64,000 nucleotides of DNA, taken from the NCBI GenBank assembly GCA_022828445.1, contig JAIZZJ010000014.1, forward strand, positions 558,001 to 622,000, given 5' to 3'. A model generated the notes under the pieces. It was not told the DNA's origin and did not search any database. It was given only the letters and a program-made list of their open reading frames with translations. Below are positions 40,867 through 50,809 of this stretch, one piece after another. Position 1 is the first letter of the stretch, and each line of letters starts with the position of its first letter. Source of the stretch: Graphiopsis chlorocephala (lineage: Eukaryota > Ascomycota > Dothideomycetes > Cladosporiales > Cladosporiaceae). The position numbers and the translations under genes are program-made.

Positions 40867-42861
40867 TGAGCGTTCCCAAAGAGTAGACGGGTGAGCGCGG
40901 CATCACGTGGTCTTTGAAACTGGCCCGCTACCTCCTATCACTCACCGGCGAAGAGCCTCCACAGTAATACTTCCGACCTCCAAGGTGCCGGCAATTCCGA
41001 ACGACGATACGAGTTCGTCTTGATTGAACTTTGCATGACAGTGATTTTACATGCTACAAAATACCTCGAGCCGCTTTCCGACAGTCCCGGATCGCAAATG
41101 GTGCAGTACGCAGGTACATCGGAAACCACTCCGCAAAAAGGCACCTAATGACGGTAAGGTAGGCGGAGCGATTGGTGCACACTGCGGACGATCACAAAAA
41201 AATAATATTGGCTCTTCAACTAGGCAGTAGCTTAGTTCCTTTTGTGCGCAACGATCAGTTAGAACGCGACAATCGAGTCTGTCCATGCAATTGTGCTCTG
41301 CCGACACGTGTGAGTGATAGAACAATGCCAACTCATAGTAGACATTTGTCGGTCCTGTCCGGACGATATTGGTATTCGAGTTACACGTGTCGCTGACGTT
41401 TCATGGACCTGGAAGTTGCATTGAGTTGACAAATCCCGCATAGCTGACGCCTCGAGAGCACACAACCTTTTTGACAACCTGGCACTACTGTATCCTCCCG
41501 AGGACATCGATCAAGGTTTTAAGTGGGATCTCTCTGTAGCACAACTATAGGGTTGCGCTCTGTATGGTGGGCCATTTTGTCAGCGGCGATTGGACGACTC
41601 GTCTTTCCGCTGGGAATCAAACACGAACTACCTCGATGAAGCACAAATCATCGACCACAGAACAGTGTATGCAAGGGAGCGGCTGCGTACGCGGCTTCAG
41701 AGTTTGTCCTAAGCAAGCTCTCAAGCTCCCCACAACTCTCACATCCTCCCACGTTGAGCTTGGAACTCGGCGAAGCTTAATTTCGACTGCAGGACTCCCA
41801 GCTACTGTACGTAAATGTACCACCTGGATGTGAAGGCTCGATGCCTCTGTACAGGCAGCAGTTTCCCGTTCTTCTGCGGAGCAAGACGCACATACTCACC
41901 AGACTTCCACCCATAAATCGACCGCATTCAATTGTTGGACTCGACGTATCGCAGCCGGAACAATCGGATCCGCTGCTTGAGACAATTCCACGGCTATTAC
42001 GGCTACGACAGCATCAGACAACAGCGACACGAAGAGTCGTGACTTTTCGATAGCCTGGTGTACTAGAAGAACTTGATCCTTGGGCTTTGAGTGTAGTCAA
42101 GTATCCCGCAGAGCTCCGCGGATACGAGCGGTGGAACTCTCAGCATCCTCGAACAATTCTGTCCATCAGTCTACGTACGTCTCCGCGACCATCACAATGT
42201 CCTTTCAATACCTGTCACCATTGGGGATCAACGCTTGATCGGATTTGCTCCGCTACACCTTTAGCAGCGATCTCTCTTATCAAAGCGGCTATGCTTGTAA
42301 CATTTATGATGGGAGTACGACAGCAGCCACTGGCTTGCTAGAACGCTCACTTTTTTAGGCACGACAGTCGTACTTAGACTCATGCTCTTTCGTTGCATGA
42401 GCCGCAAAAGACAAATAGAGTAGCATTGCAACCTAAAATGCTACCCCACACGCGGCTCAGAAACGCCTTTGATCGCTACTGACGTGTTCCTGATGATCTG
42501 ACGTATAGGTATACACGACATCCCTGTTTGCTCGAGGTTGTGAGCTGGTTTACTGCCAGAACTACACTTTTACCCGAGTCTGTCGAATCAAAGGGCAACA
42601 ACCATAAACACTGGGTCAATCTATTTATGGCTATTGAGTCTGGAACGGTACCATGCGTCTTTGTTAGTGGTCAATCACTATGTCACGATCTCGATGTTCA
42701 CTGATGTCAACTTAGAAGAAGGCACAAGCTCGTCGACATAAAAGACAGGCTTGCGCCCTTGATAAGCTATCTCTCTTCTCAACATTCACTCAAGTCTCTC
42801 AGGACCACTATCGCTTCACTACAACAAGCTCATTCGCTGTTCACCAACTGCAAGTCTTCAC
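40867..42861. promoter_or_regulatory. Gene-poor region upstream of the But2 protein
   Basis: About 2 kb with short unsupported frames. The last 130 bases form a plausible promoter and leader: an ATAAAAG element at 42738-42744 and a C/T-rich stretch before the ATG at 42862. Confidence 0.45.
42738..42744 (+). promoter_or_regulatory. TATA-like element of the But2-domain gene
   Basis: ATAAAAG about 120 bases upstream of the start codon, followed by a pyrimidine-rich initiator-like stretch. Confidence 0.45.
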
Positions 42862-44733
42862 ATGCATTCTAAAATCATTGCACTGGCTGTCGTCAGCAGC
42901 AGTGCTTCTGCATTCGTCGTGCCGAGAGACAATGGCTGCGCCTTCGAGGTGACCGCTTCCGGAGGAAAGTCTGGTACTGTCGGTCAGCTCGGCGACGGAC
43001 AGAACCGCATCGGTGGCGGCCTTGCTCCTGCAACCTACCACATCAGCGATGGCGGTATCACCGACGCTAATGGTCGAGGATGCATCCTCACTCCACCAAC
43101 CACCCAGTGGCAGTGTGATGTGGGTGCCACCCCGACCACTGGCTTCTCCATCTCTAGCTCGGGTGAGATCGAGTACAACGGCAGCGGCACGTTCTATGCT
43201 TGCGGTGCTACTGATACCGAGTACAACATTTACACTGTGCCAGTCAAGGACCAGAAGAACTGTGTTGAAGTCACTCTGTCGACCGAGGGCAAGTGCACTG
43301 GTAACGGCAGCGGTGGAGGCGCCAGCTCATCTTCTGCTTCAAAGCCAGCCAAGTCCACGGAGACTGAAAAGTCCTCTGCATCGGCTTCAGGGACCGCAAA
43401 GTCGACCGAGTTGAGCTCGTGGACTGCCAAGTCGACTGAATCAGCCTCATCGACCAAGTCCAAGCCGTGGAGCTCCACTGAGAAGCCATCACCAACCACC
43501 ACTTCTCCTGTCAGATTGACTACTTCCACGGTCTACACTACTACGGTTGATACGATCACCTCTTGCGCTGCGACCATCACGGACTGTCCCGCTGAGTCCC
43601 AAAGCACTGTGCTCGTCACGAAGACTATTGCGGTCTCGACAACTGTCTGCCCCGTAACCGAGACTGAGAAGACACCGCCTGCTTCCTGGGAGACTAAGCC
43701 GTCTCCGCCAGCTACCTGGAAATCTGAACCATCCTCACCAGCAACTTCGGAGTCTAAGCCAGGCCCACCGGCCTCCTACGAGTCTAAGCCAGCTCCTCCG
43801 GCTACCCAACAGTCTAAGCCAACTCCTCCAGCTTCTCAAGAGTCCAAGCCTGCTCCTCCGGCCTCGTACGATTCCAAGCCATGGGCATCGTCATCTGTAC
43901 CTCCAGCATCTGCACCTCCCGCGTCCGCACCTCCCGCGTCTGCGCCCGCAGTCTCTTCTCCAGTCGCACCTGCAGAATGCCAGCCTACAACCGTGTATGT
44001 GACCATCACCAAGGAAGCACCCCTACCCGTGGTTGCTCCCAGCACCAACGCTTCTCCCGAAGGTCCCGCATCCAGCGCCGCCCCGTCTCCTCCTGCCGAG
44101 TCCAGCAAAGGTGCTCCTCCTCCTGCAGGCTCCAGTAAGGCTTCTCCTCCTCCAGCTGCCACTACTCCTTCTAGCCAGTCCCCTCCTTCAGAATCCACCG
44201 CAAAGCCCGTCGCTAGCGCTCCTGCCACTCCTGCTGTGCATGGCTCAGCCTGCCCGACATTTCTCACTGGTGCTTATCAAACCCCTCACCTGATTGTTCC
44301 CATTTCCTCTGAGAACCCAGACTGGGCCTACGGTACCAGCTACAATGGTCAAATCAACTCGACCACAAGCACCATCTTCAACTTCGACATGCCGCAGGAA
44401 TACAAGGGAAAGCAGTGCTCGCTCATTTTCCTCTTCCCCAACAAGAAGGACCTCGAGACTTCGAGTTACGAATTCGGTGGCTCTGGCAGTCTCGGCTTCA
44501 CAGCACTCAGCACCGCCGCCGGCCAGAAGACCTCTTGGAGCAACGCTCCATCTGCCAGTAAGGATCTTGGAAGCATCGCAATCCAGCCGGGCAACAGCTA
44601 CGTAGTCACCACCGGAGATTGCCAGGCAGGCACTACTCAGTCCATCGAGCTCTCATCTAAGGGTGGCCTGAGCTTGAACTTCTTCGAGGACTATAACCCG
44701 TCTCCGCTTGGACTTTACATCACTTCCTGCTAG
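42862..44733 (+). CDS. Secreted But2-domain cell-surface protein with repeat-rich stalk
   Basis: Single exon, 623 residues. A signal peptide (MHSKIIALAVVSSSASAF) leads to a compact Cys-containing N-terminal domain (about 25-150: CAFEVTASGGKSGTVGQLGD, YHISDGGITDANGRGC, QWQCDVG), which resembles the fungal PhiA-type wall proteins. A long Ser/Thr/Pro/Lys stalk follows. It includes a stretch rich in TVYTTTVDTITSCAAT-type motifs, seven copies of a decapeptide P-x-P-P-A-(S/T)-x-x-S-K (43675-43878), then three PPASA units. The C-terminal domain (about 460-623: CPTFLTGAYQTPHLIVPI, FNFDMPQEYKGKQCSLIFLF, ITSC at the end) matches the But2 domain. No hydrophobic GPI tail is seen, so wall attachment would be by other means. 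Role is probably in wall structure or adhesion. Confidence 0.88.
   Translation: MHSKIIALAVVSSSASAFVVPRDNGCAFEVTASGGKSGTVGQLGDGQNRIGGGLAPATYHISDGGITDANGRGCILTPPTTQWQCDVGATPTTGFSISSSGEIEYNGSGTFYACGATDTEYNIYTVPVKDQKNCVEVTLSTEGKCTGNGSGGGASSSSASKPAKSTETEKSSASASGTAKSTELSSWTAKSTESASSTKSKPWSSTEKPSPTTTSPVRLTTSTVYTTTVDTITSCAATITDCPAESQSTVLVTKTIAVSTTVCPVTETEKTPPASWETKPSPPATWKSEPSSPATSESKPGPPASYESKPAPPATQQSKPTPPASQESKPAPPASYDSKPWASSSVPPASAPPASAPPASAPAVSSPVAPAECQPTTVYVTITKEAPLPVVAPSTNASPEGPASSAAPSPPAESSKGAPPPAGSSKASPPPAATTPSSQSPPSESTAKPVASAPATPAVHGSACPTFLTGAYQTPHLIVPISSENPDWAYGTSYNGQINSTTSTIFNFDMPQEYKGKQCSLIFLFPNKKDLETSSYEFGGSGSLGFTALSTAAGQKTSWSNAPSASKDLGSIAIQPGNSYVVTTGDCQAGTTQSIELSSKGGLSLNFFEDYNPSPLGLYITSC
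43675..43878 (+). repeat. Coding repeat, 30-base unit, seven copies
   Basis: Tandem imperfect copies (the first is 24 bases, the rest 30) encode P-x-P-P-A-(S/T)-x-x-S-K in the stalk of the But2 protein. Such units often vary in number between isolates. Confidence 0.8.
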
Positions 44734-44998
44734 GAAGCTTGACTTCTGAAGAAAAGATGGAAGAAGAAGATACGGGACAAGATGGGATAAGAAAAATAAC
44801 ACAAGAGAAGACGAAGACGAAGACCCGATTTTAAGTACGAATTTCTTTCCTCAACCTGTTGGTCGATCGAGGTTGTTTTTGATCCTGCTATTACTTTTTG
44901 TTGTAAATATAATAATATATTCGCTCCTTTACCATTTATACCTCACTCTTCGATACATTACGTACCTTAAATGTAATTGTAGGCAGCTCTAATTACAC

Positions 44999-45010
44999 AA
45001 CCCTAACCCT
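44999..45010 (+). repeat. Telomere-like 12-mer aaccctaaccct
   Basis: Two tandem CCCTAA-type units. The identical 12-mer in the same orientation recurs at 46690-46701 on the other side of the cysteine-rich protein gene. Confidence 0.7.
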
Positions 45011-45410
45011 CCAACCACTTCGTTGATCACGTCAATCCGTGAGCGTAGCTGAGGTGCGTGCTTCCTGTTCACACTCAGCGTTCCTGCTCAGGGACATCGA
45101 TCTCTGCCAACAGATGGTGGAACCAACAGGCACCAGTGCGCACTACGACGACACTACTGAGTCGATAAGACTTGGCAGGGCATGGCTGGGCGTGCCGGAC
45201 TTCCCTTCTTGCAGCATGACTGTAATCTCTCGCAGTTGAGTTCAGGGACTATCATCTTTGATTCGATTCTGGACTCTTTCACGAGATAACCTTACTAATC
45301 TCTATCTGAAAATTGTATCTTGCGACGAGCCATTGTTGCCATAAGATGGACGAAAAAGCCTCTTCGGCTCCACGTGACATAGCATCGATATGCGTGTTCC
45401 GAAATAGGGC

Positions 45411-45417
45411 TATAAAG
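45411..45417 (+). promoter_or_regulatory. TATA box candidate of the cysteine-rich secreted protein
   Basis: TATAAAG about 270 bases upstream of the ATG at 45685, with a CACGTG site 35 bases further upstream. Confidence 0.45.
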
Positions 45418-45684
45418 GCATCCTAAATCCTTCCGAAATAATTTGGTCCACTCTTTCTTCTGACCACTACTCAAGTTTCAACGCGATGGAAGGAGACATT
45501 GAGATCATCACACGCACGATGACACCAACATACAGCGGATACGAGCATCCACAAGAGAACAGACCACAGGTGGTATCATAAAAGCTCATCTCACTGGCAC
45601 GAATAGTATGTTCTGTCAAATCATCTGCATTCTCCGTCTCCAACGAAAAGCTTCCCTTCTCATACAACTATTCAATCATCGACA

Positions 45685-46128
45685 ATGAAGAATCTCGTTA
45701 CTTCCGTCATTGCTATCTGTGTCGCAACGACGTACGCGGAACCCCTCCCGATCAACGGCAAGCAATGCATTGCAGGCGCTGCCAGTAGCGATGCAAGCTT
45801 CCCTCAAGGCGACCCGGTCAGCGGTCCTGGCGATGCGATCCACGTACACTCCCACACTTCCTTCGTCCTCGACAAGGATGGCAACTCGCTGGCCGAGGCT
45901 GATCAGCACTTCAACTCCTGGGTCTCTATGTCTTCATCGCTTCCATACACCGTCGACATCTGGTGCGACCAGAACACTGCAAAGACATTATCCGAGTGTA
46001 CCGCGCTTATCCTCAACTATGGAGACCAACATTGGACTTCAGGCGACAACGAGGACCGCTGCGCGTGTTACAAAAGCAGTGGACCATTCCAGGCAGAAGG
46101 GTACTGCGCCTGCTACTTTGACTGTTAG
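45685..46128 (+). CDS. Small cysteine-rich secreted protein (effector candidate)
   Basis: Single exon, 147 residues, true ATG at 45685. A signal peptide (MKNLVTSVIAICVATTYA) is followed by a mature chain of about 129 residues with eight cysteines (28, 94, 105, 126, 128, 141, 143, 147), an even number suited to four disulfides. Six of these are in the last 45 residues, including two C-A-C pairs (CAC at 126-128 and CAC at 141-143). The middle part has HVHSHTSFVLDKDG and QHFNSWVSMSS. I do not recognise a family; no enzyme motif, membrane anchor or GPI site. Size, secretion, cysteine content and location in gene-poor sequence fit fungal effector candidates, but this is an inference without expression data. 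Confidence 0.82.
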   Translation: MKNLVTSVIAICVATTYAEPLPINGKQCIAGAASSDASFPQGDPVSGPGDAIHVHSHTSFVLDKDGNSLAEADQHFNSWVSMSSSLPYTVDIWCDQNTAKTLSECTALILNYGDQHWTSGDNEDRCACYKSSGPFQAEGYCACYFDC

Positions 46129-46689
46129 AAGAAGTCTGGCAAGCTATGGGAGTTCGATGGGTGGAAGCAAGTGGAGAGGCTAGAAGCAGGCGCACTCTAT
46201 GTACATGTATATAATCACTTGGAGGTCATGTTCGTACCAGTAATGTTCGTGGCTAGCACTACAGGTCACTTGATAAGGCCTAGTCATCGCTTCTTCTGAG
46301 TCTCTCTCACTTGATCCTATCTGTCCGTAACGTGTTGAGAGTTGCCTTTCCGTCCCAACCAGTCTGATGTTATCCTCCAGCCGTGTCTACCGCTGCATAT
46401 GACTTACACAAGGTAACCTTCCTCGTGCTCGCAAGGACCGACAACAATTTGGGTGTGAGCGGACTATAAGATGATATGTCTGGGTTTCACATGCAACTGT
46501 ACAAACACGCGGTCCACCATGACATTCGAAGTCGTTTCCAGCGTGACAGACCAACTTTTGGACAAGCTGGAGACTAGTTCATACGTGGCTTGTAAACTGC
46601 TAGTCACGTCATCTGAATCAACGTCCAATGATGCTCTTTAAGTACTCTTTGATCATGTGCATCAAAAAGTGCATACTATAAGCAACCCC

Positions 46690-46701
46690 AACCCTAACCC
46701 T
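46690..46701 (+). repeat. Telomere-like 12-mer aaccctaaccct
   Basis: Second identical copy of the motif at 44999-45010. Two repeat units only, so not a telomere scar of any length. Confidence 0.7.
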
Positions 46702-49059
46702 GAGACGAGAGAGTGGACGTCTGAGGCACATACGAACCCCTATTCCAAAGCGAATTCGCGACCACACGCCATCAACATCGTGACGACGATCGTATATCCA
46801 CAGCTCTCCACCATGGGTCATGGCCATCTCAAAAGCCCATCACCAGAAAATCCGCTTGATCGACACCACGCACGTGGAAATGTATCGGCACTAGAATAAT
46901 ATCCCCACCAAGAAGGCCGCAAAATAGCAGACTCCATCGGCGACCCTGCGTTTGCTATCCCCAGAGTCAACAGCCTCGGAGGCTCGACACGTTCTGACAG
47001 TTGTGAAACCGCTGTATCCGAGCGGTAAGACATCCGATCCCAGTTCCGGTCCAGCTTGCGCAAGACCATTCGGGCCTATTCCACGACAACTTATCCATGG
47101 CAAACATCATTCTGATGATGCGCTTGCGGGGATTCTTGGGGAACCCGCCATCTGACTACCCCGTCCTCTCGACTCCAGACTTAACCCGCATGCCCTTCTT
47201 CAAGAGCGGTGAACCTCACCTCTACAGCCATCACCGGAAATGGGGTGAAGGAGCCGTTTCAGTCGAGTGACCGGGGCAGCAAGCCGAAAACATTGCGTTG
47301 CGCGACTGTCCCGCCCATGGACATTACGCTGCAAGTTGAGGACGGCAGGCCAGTTCTGGAGACGTGTACAATAGCATTCGTGTCGGTTCAAGTCGAATGT
47401 TTGCGCCGCGGGTTTTTCCCAGCAATTATGAATGTGATTGGGTCGCGAGTTGCGTGATGAGCCTCCGACTACAAGGCGCCTCGAATATCGGAAAGCGGTT
47501 GCGGGTATGCAATCTGGCATGTGATTGTTGTTGGTCTCCACAACGCTCGCGACGATCGTGTTGAGCGTTTCGAATACTCAAGTCGAGTCCCGACTCTCCT
47601 GAGAGTACCGTATCAACAAACCAGCGACTTAAGTGCACATGTCGCGATTGAATACATGGATTCGGTATTAGACCAACGCGCTGGCGTTTCTATGAAACGT
47701 AAGCGGTGTGGATTTGCTGAACAGCGGGCTCTACATAATCTCTCAGAATGTGCCGAAAAGCATTCCGATTAACCGACGGTTTCTGCGTCGAATCAGGACA
47801 CACAGTCCAACAACAACGGCGCAAACCCCAGGGCGATAGTTTACCCTGCATTGCAAACAGACGGGACAGAGTGTCAGAAAGCTATGTCTTTGCCCTGTCT
47901 TCCGACTCCTCCACATGAATGAAATATGGGTACAGGTCATTTGCAACATGCGTGCAGACCCGCATCGAAGGAGATGGTGCGAATCCTATCGCCGATGTCA
48001 CGTGTACTGTGTGTCACGATCAGTCGCAAATGGCTCAACGTTTGCGCTCGAGGAGCAAATGCGAATTGCTACGAACAATGCCAAAATTTCCAGCTGTCGC
48101 CAGCCATGAAAATGCTATCACATTCATCACCACTCGACGTCAATGGCTTGGAAACCCTTACAGAAAGCACCCGTCGTTCGAAGTTTCTGCACTTGGCACC
48201 TTGTCGTGCATTCCTCCGAAGACACGAGCGTGTACGGCTGCATGAAGCGGATGAACTACGGTAGGCACGAGCCAAGATGCTAAGAGTCCAAGCGTCTCCG
48301 AAGACATTGCCATTATGCCATAAGCCGCGGGAAGATTTGGCAGCGCAGTCTCAGGTTGCTATCGTCTTTGCTTAGTGGTTGAATCGCTTGGCGAAAAACC
48401 CAAGGGAAAACTTGCAATCATTTTTCGATCGCATTAAACGGTTGAGGCTGAAGGCCCTGCCAGAGTTTGCACCTGGCAGCAGGGAAACGAGCCGCTGCGG
48501 CACTTGATGCGCCTAAAGAAGGATGGCGTCAACCGAGCCCCGGACGATCAATTAGGTTGCGAGCGCGATGACATGTGCCAAGATATGTAACGGCGCAATC
48601 GAATCAACAGCACCCGTTGAAGAGTGGTATCCCTACGAAGTCTGTCTTGCGTTTTCGTCCGATGAGCAAACGCCGAAGCGATTTTTCACACATTCTCGGA
48701 CCGGATGAGACTCGAAGTGGCAAGCCCGCGATTCTCAGCACGTGGCAAGCATTTCGCTTATCCCCACCAAGTCTTTGAGACCAATGATACGGCTCCACCT
48801 CCAAGCCCCAGCACTTCTCCGTCCTCAAACTCCTCACACTCCCCGGTGTGAGTGGCTCCAGACGATGTCATCGCTCTAAGGTCCCCTACAACGGCGCGCC
48901 CGTAGCGCGCTGACTTGTTGAACAAACATTTTGTCATTGCGTCTAAGGCTGCCCCACTGACGACTATGGTGGTGGGCCCTGGTAGCAATCGGTTGCCGCA
49001 TAACGCGCCTGGTGTTGATGTCGGAGGCACAAGGTGTGTCCGCTGGATGCATCGATGCC

Positions 49060-49066
49060 TATATAA
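49060..49066 (+). promoter_or_regulatory. TATA box candidate of the sugar transporter
   Basis: TATATAA 76 bases upstream of the start codon, followed by a C/T-rich leader (tctatcctcctctactccgc) typical of fungal transcription starts. Confidence 0.6.
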
Positions 49067-49141
49067 CTGTCTATCCTCCTCTACTCCGCTCAGATCTCCA
49101 CGATCTCCAACACTCCTCTTTCATTCGAAATCACGTCAAAC

Positions 49142-50809
49142 ATGGGCGTCAAAATTGCCGATGGCGGGGTGCCTACCTACTGGGGCACCTCTGGACGAAG
49201 GCTTCAAATGCTCATCTCTACTGTTGCGGTCACCGACTTCTTGCTCTTTGGTTACGACCAGGGTGTCATGTCTGGAATCATCTCATCCGACGCTTTTGTT
49301 GACCGTTTCCCCGAAGTCAACAAGGACGAACAATATAAAACCTGGGAAGGCTTCATTGTTTCCATCTACGCGGTTGGATGCTTCTTTGGTGCCTGCTTCA
49401 TCCTACAACTGGGTGACTGGCTCGGACGCCGCAAATCCATTTTCATCGGTGCTTGGACCATGATCATCGGTGTCATCATTCAAATCACAGCAATGCCTGC
49501 CACTCGAGGCGAAATCGGTCAAAGCGTTGGCGCAACTGCCCAATTCATCGTTGGCCGTTTCCTCACTGGCATTGGCAACGGAATCAACACTTCTACTGTT
49601 CCCACCTACCAAGCTGAATGCTCCAAGAGCCACAACCGTGGCAAGGTCATCTGCATCGAGGGTAGCTGTGTTGCTATCGGAACGTTGATTGCATACTGGA
49701 TCGATTTCGGCTGTCTTTACGGCCCTCCTGAGCTCACATGGAGGTTCCCCATCGCCTTCCAGCTGGTCTTTGCTTTCATTGTCCTTGTCCTCACTTTGGG
49801 CCTGCCGGAATCACCCAGGTGGCTTACGTCCAAGGATCGCGGCGAAGAGGCTCGTGTTGTTCTCGCAGCCCTTGAGTCGAAGCCGGTCGACGATGAGATC
49901 GTTGGTCTCCAACTCAACGTCATCCACGATGCTATTAGGGCCAGCGGCGGCGATGGCCACAGCACTCCCATCAAAGTCCTATTCACCAACGGAAAGACTC
50001 AACATCTTCGTCGTCTCCTTCTTGGTGCCGGATCTCAGATGATGCAGCAGCTCTCCGGATGTAACGCTGTCATCTACTATTTCCCCATTCTTTTCCAAGA
50101 TGCCCTGAAAACATCCCACACCCTGGCGCTTCTTCTCGGCGGCATCAACATGATTGTCTACTCGCTTGCCGCCACTTCGTCATGGTACTACGTCGAGAGG
50201 ATTGGCCGCCGCAAGCTGTTCCTAATCGGAACTGTGGGACAGTGCTTGTCTATGCTCCTTACCATGGGATGCCTCATTCCCAACTCTCCAGGCCCAGCAA
50301 AGGGCGCTGCTGTTGGCCTCTTCACCTACATCGCTTTCTTCGGCGCAACTTGGCTTCCTCTCCCATGGTTGTACCCCGCCGAGATTAACCCAATCAGGAC
50401 TCGTCAGAAGGCCAACGCTCTTTCTACTACCAGCAATTGGGTGTGGAACTTCTTCATTGTCATGATTACACCAGTGCTCATCAGCAGCATCAAATGGGGT
50501 ACATACCTCTTCTTCGCGGCCCTCAACGCTAGCTTCATTCCCATCCTCTACTTCCTCTACCCAGAGACCGCCGGTCGTTCGCTCGAAGAGATTGACCTTA
50601 TCTTTGCCAAGGGCTTCGTGGAGAACAAGAACTACGTCAAGGCTGCTCAGGAGCTGCCCAAGATTGCCGACCACGAAGTCGACCAGCGTGCGCGCGAGTT
50701 TGGCTTTGTCTCCTCCGACGATGAGAGCCCAGTCGCAAAGGACAGGATGAGCCGTGACATTGAGAAGGCGGAGGGCATGAACACCAACCCTGGTGGCCTT
50801 GCCGCTTAG
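49142..50809 (+). CDS. MFS sugar transporter
   Basis: Single exon, 555 residues, plasma-membrane sugar:proton symporter family. Twelve hydrophobic segments are recognisable, with family signatures in order: DFLLFGYDQGVMSG in the first helix, GDWLGRRKSIFIGA (loop 2-3), RFLTGIGNGINTSTVPTYQA with the conserved E after it (AECSK), LPESPRWLTSKDR before the central loop, QQLSGCNAVIYYFPILF in helix 7, ERIGRRKLFLIG (loop 8-9) and FLYPETAGRSLEEIDLIF after helix 12. The cytosolic tail is acidic. Members carry hexoses, pentoses, disaccharides or quinate; the cargo cannot be read here, though the overall look is nearest to fungal hexose or lactose-permease-like carriers. Strong C-ending codon bias suggests good expression. 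Confidence 0.93.
   Translation: MGVKIADGGVPTYWGTSGRRLQMLISTVAVTDFLLFGYDQGVMSGIISSDAFVDRFPEVNKDEQYKTWEGFIVSIYAVGCFFGACFILQLGDWLGRRKSIFIGAWTMIIGVIIQITAMPATRGEIGQSVGATAQFIVGRFLTGIGNGINTSTVPTYQAECSKSHNRGKVICIEGSCVAIGTLIAYWIDFGCLYGPPELTWRFPIAFQLVFAFIVLVLTLGLPESPRWLTSKDRGEEARVVLAALESKPVDDEIVGLQLNVIHDAIRASGGDGHSTPIKVLFTNGKTQHLRRLLLGAGSQMMQQLSGCNAVIYYFPILFQDALKTSHTLALLLGGINMIVYSLAATSSWYYVERIGRRKLFLIGTVGQCLSMLLTMGCLIPNSPGPAKGAAVGLFTYIAFFGATWLPLPWLYPAEINPIRTRQKANALSTTSNWVWNFFIVMITPVLISSIKWGTYLFFAALNASFIPILYFLYPETAGRSLEEIDLIFAKGFVENKNYVKAAQELPKIADHEVDQRAREFGFVSSDDESPVAKDRMSRDIEKAEGMNTNPGGLAA

Larger units (their letters stand above)
44734..45684. promoter_or_regulatory. Region between But2 protein and cysteine-rich secreted protein
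   Basis: About 950 bases. It starts with a purine-rich 3' UTR (44745-44830), contains a telomere-like 12-mer at 44999-45010, a CACGTG E-box at 45371-45376 and TATAAAG at 45411. These last two are the likely promoter of the next gene. Confidence 0.5.
46129..49141. other. Gene-poor region, no gene recognised
   Basis: About 3 kb. It holds the second telomere-like 12-mer at 46690-46701. Frames near 47200-47770 and 47919-48264 show moderate length on the plus strand but no domain and no splice chain that I can support. The last 150 bases include the sugar transporter promoter. Confidence 0.5.

Noticed and set aside
44999..46701. Ancient telomere fusion
   Set aside because: Each site has only two repeat units and they are not head to head, so they do not show a fusion.
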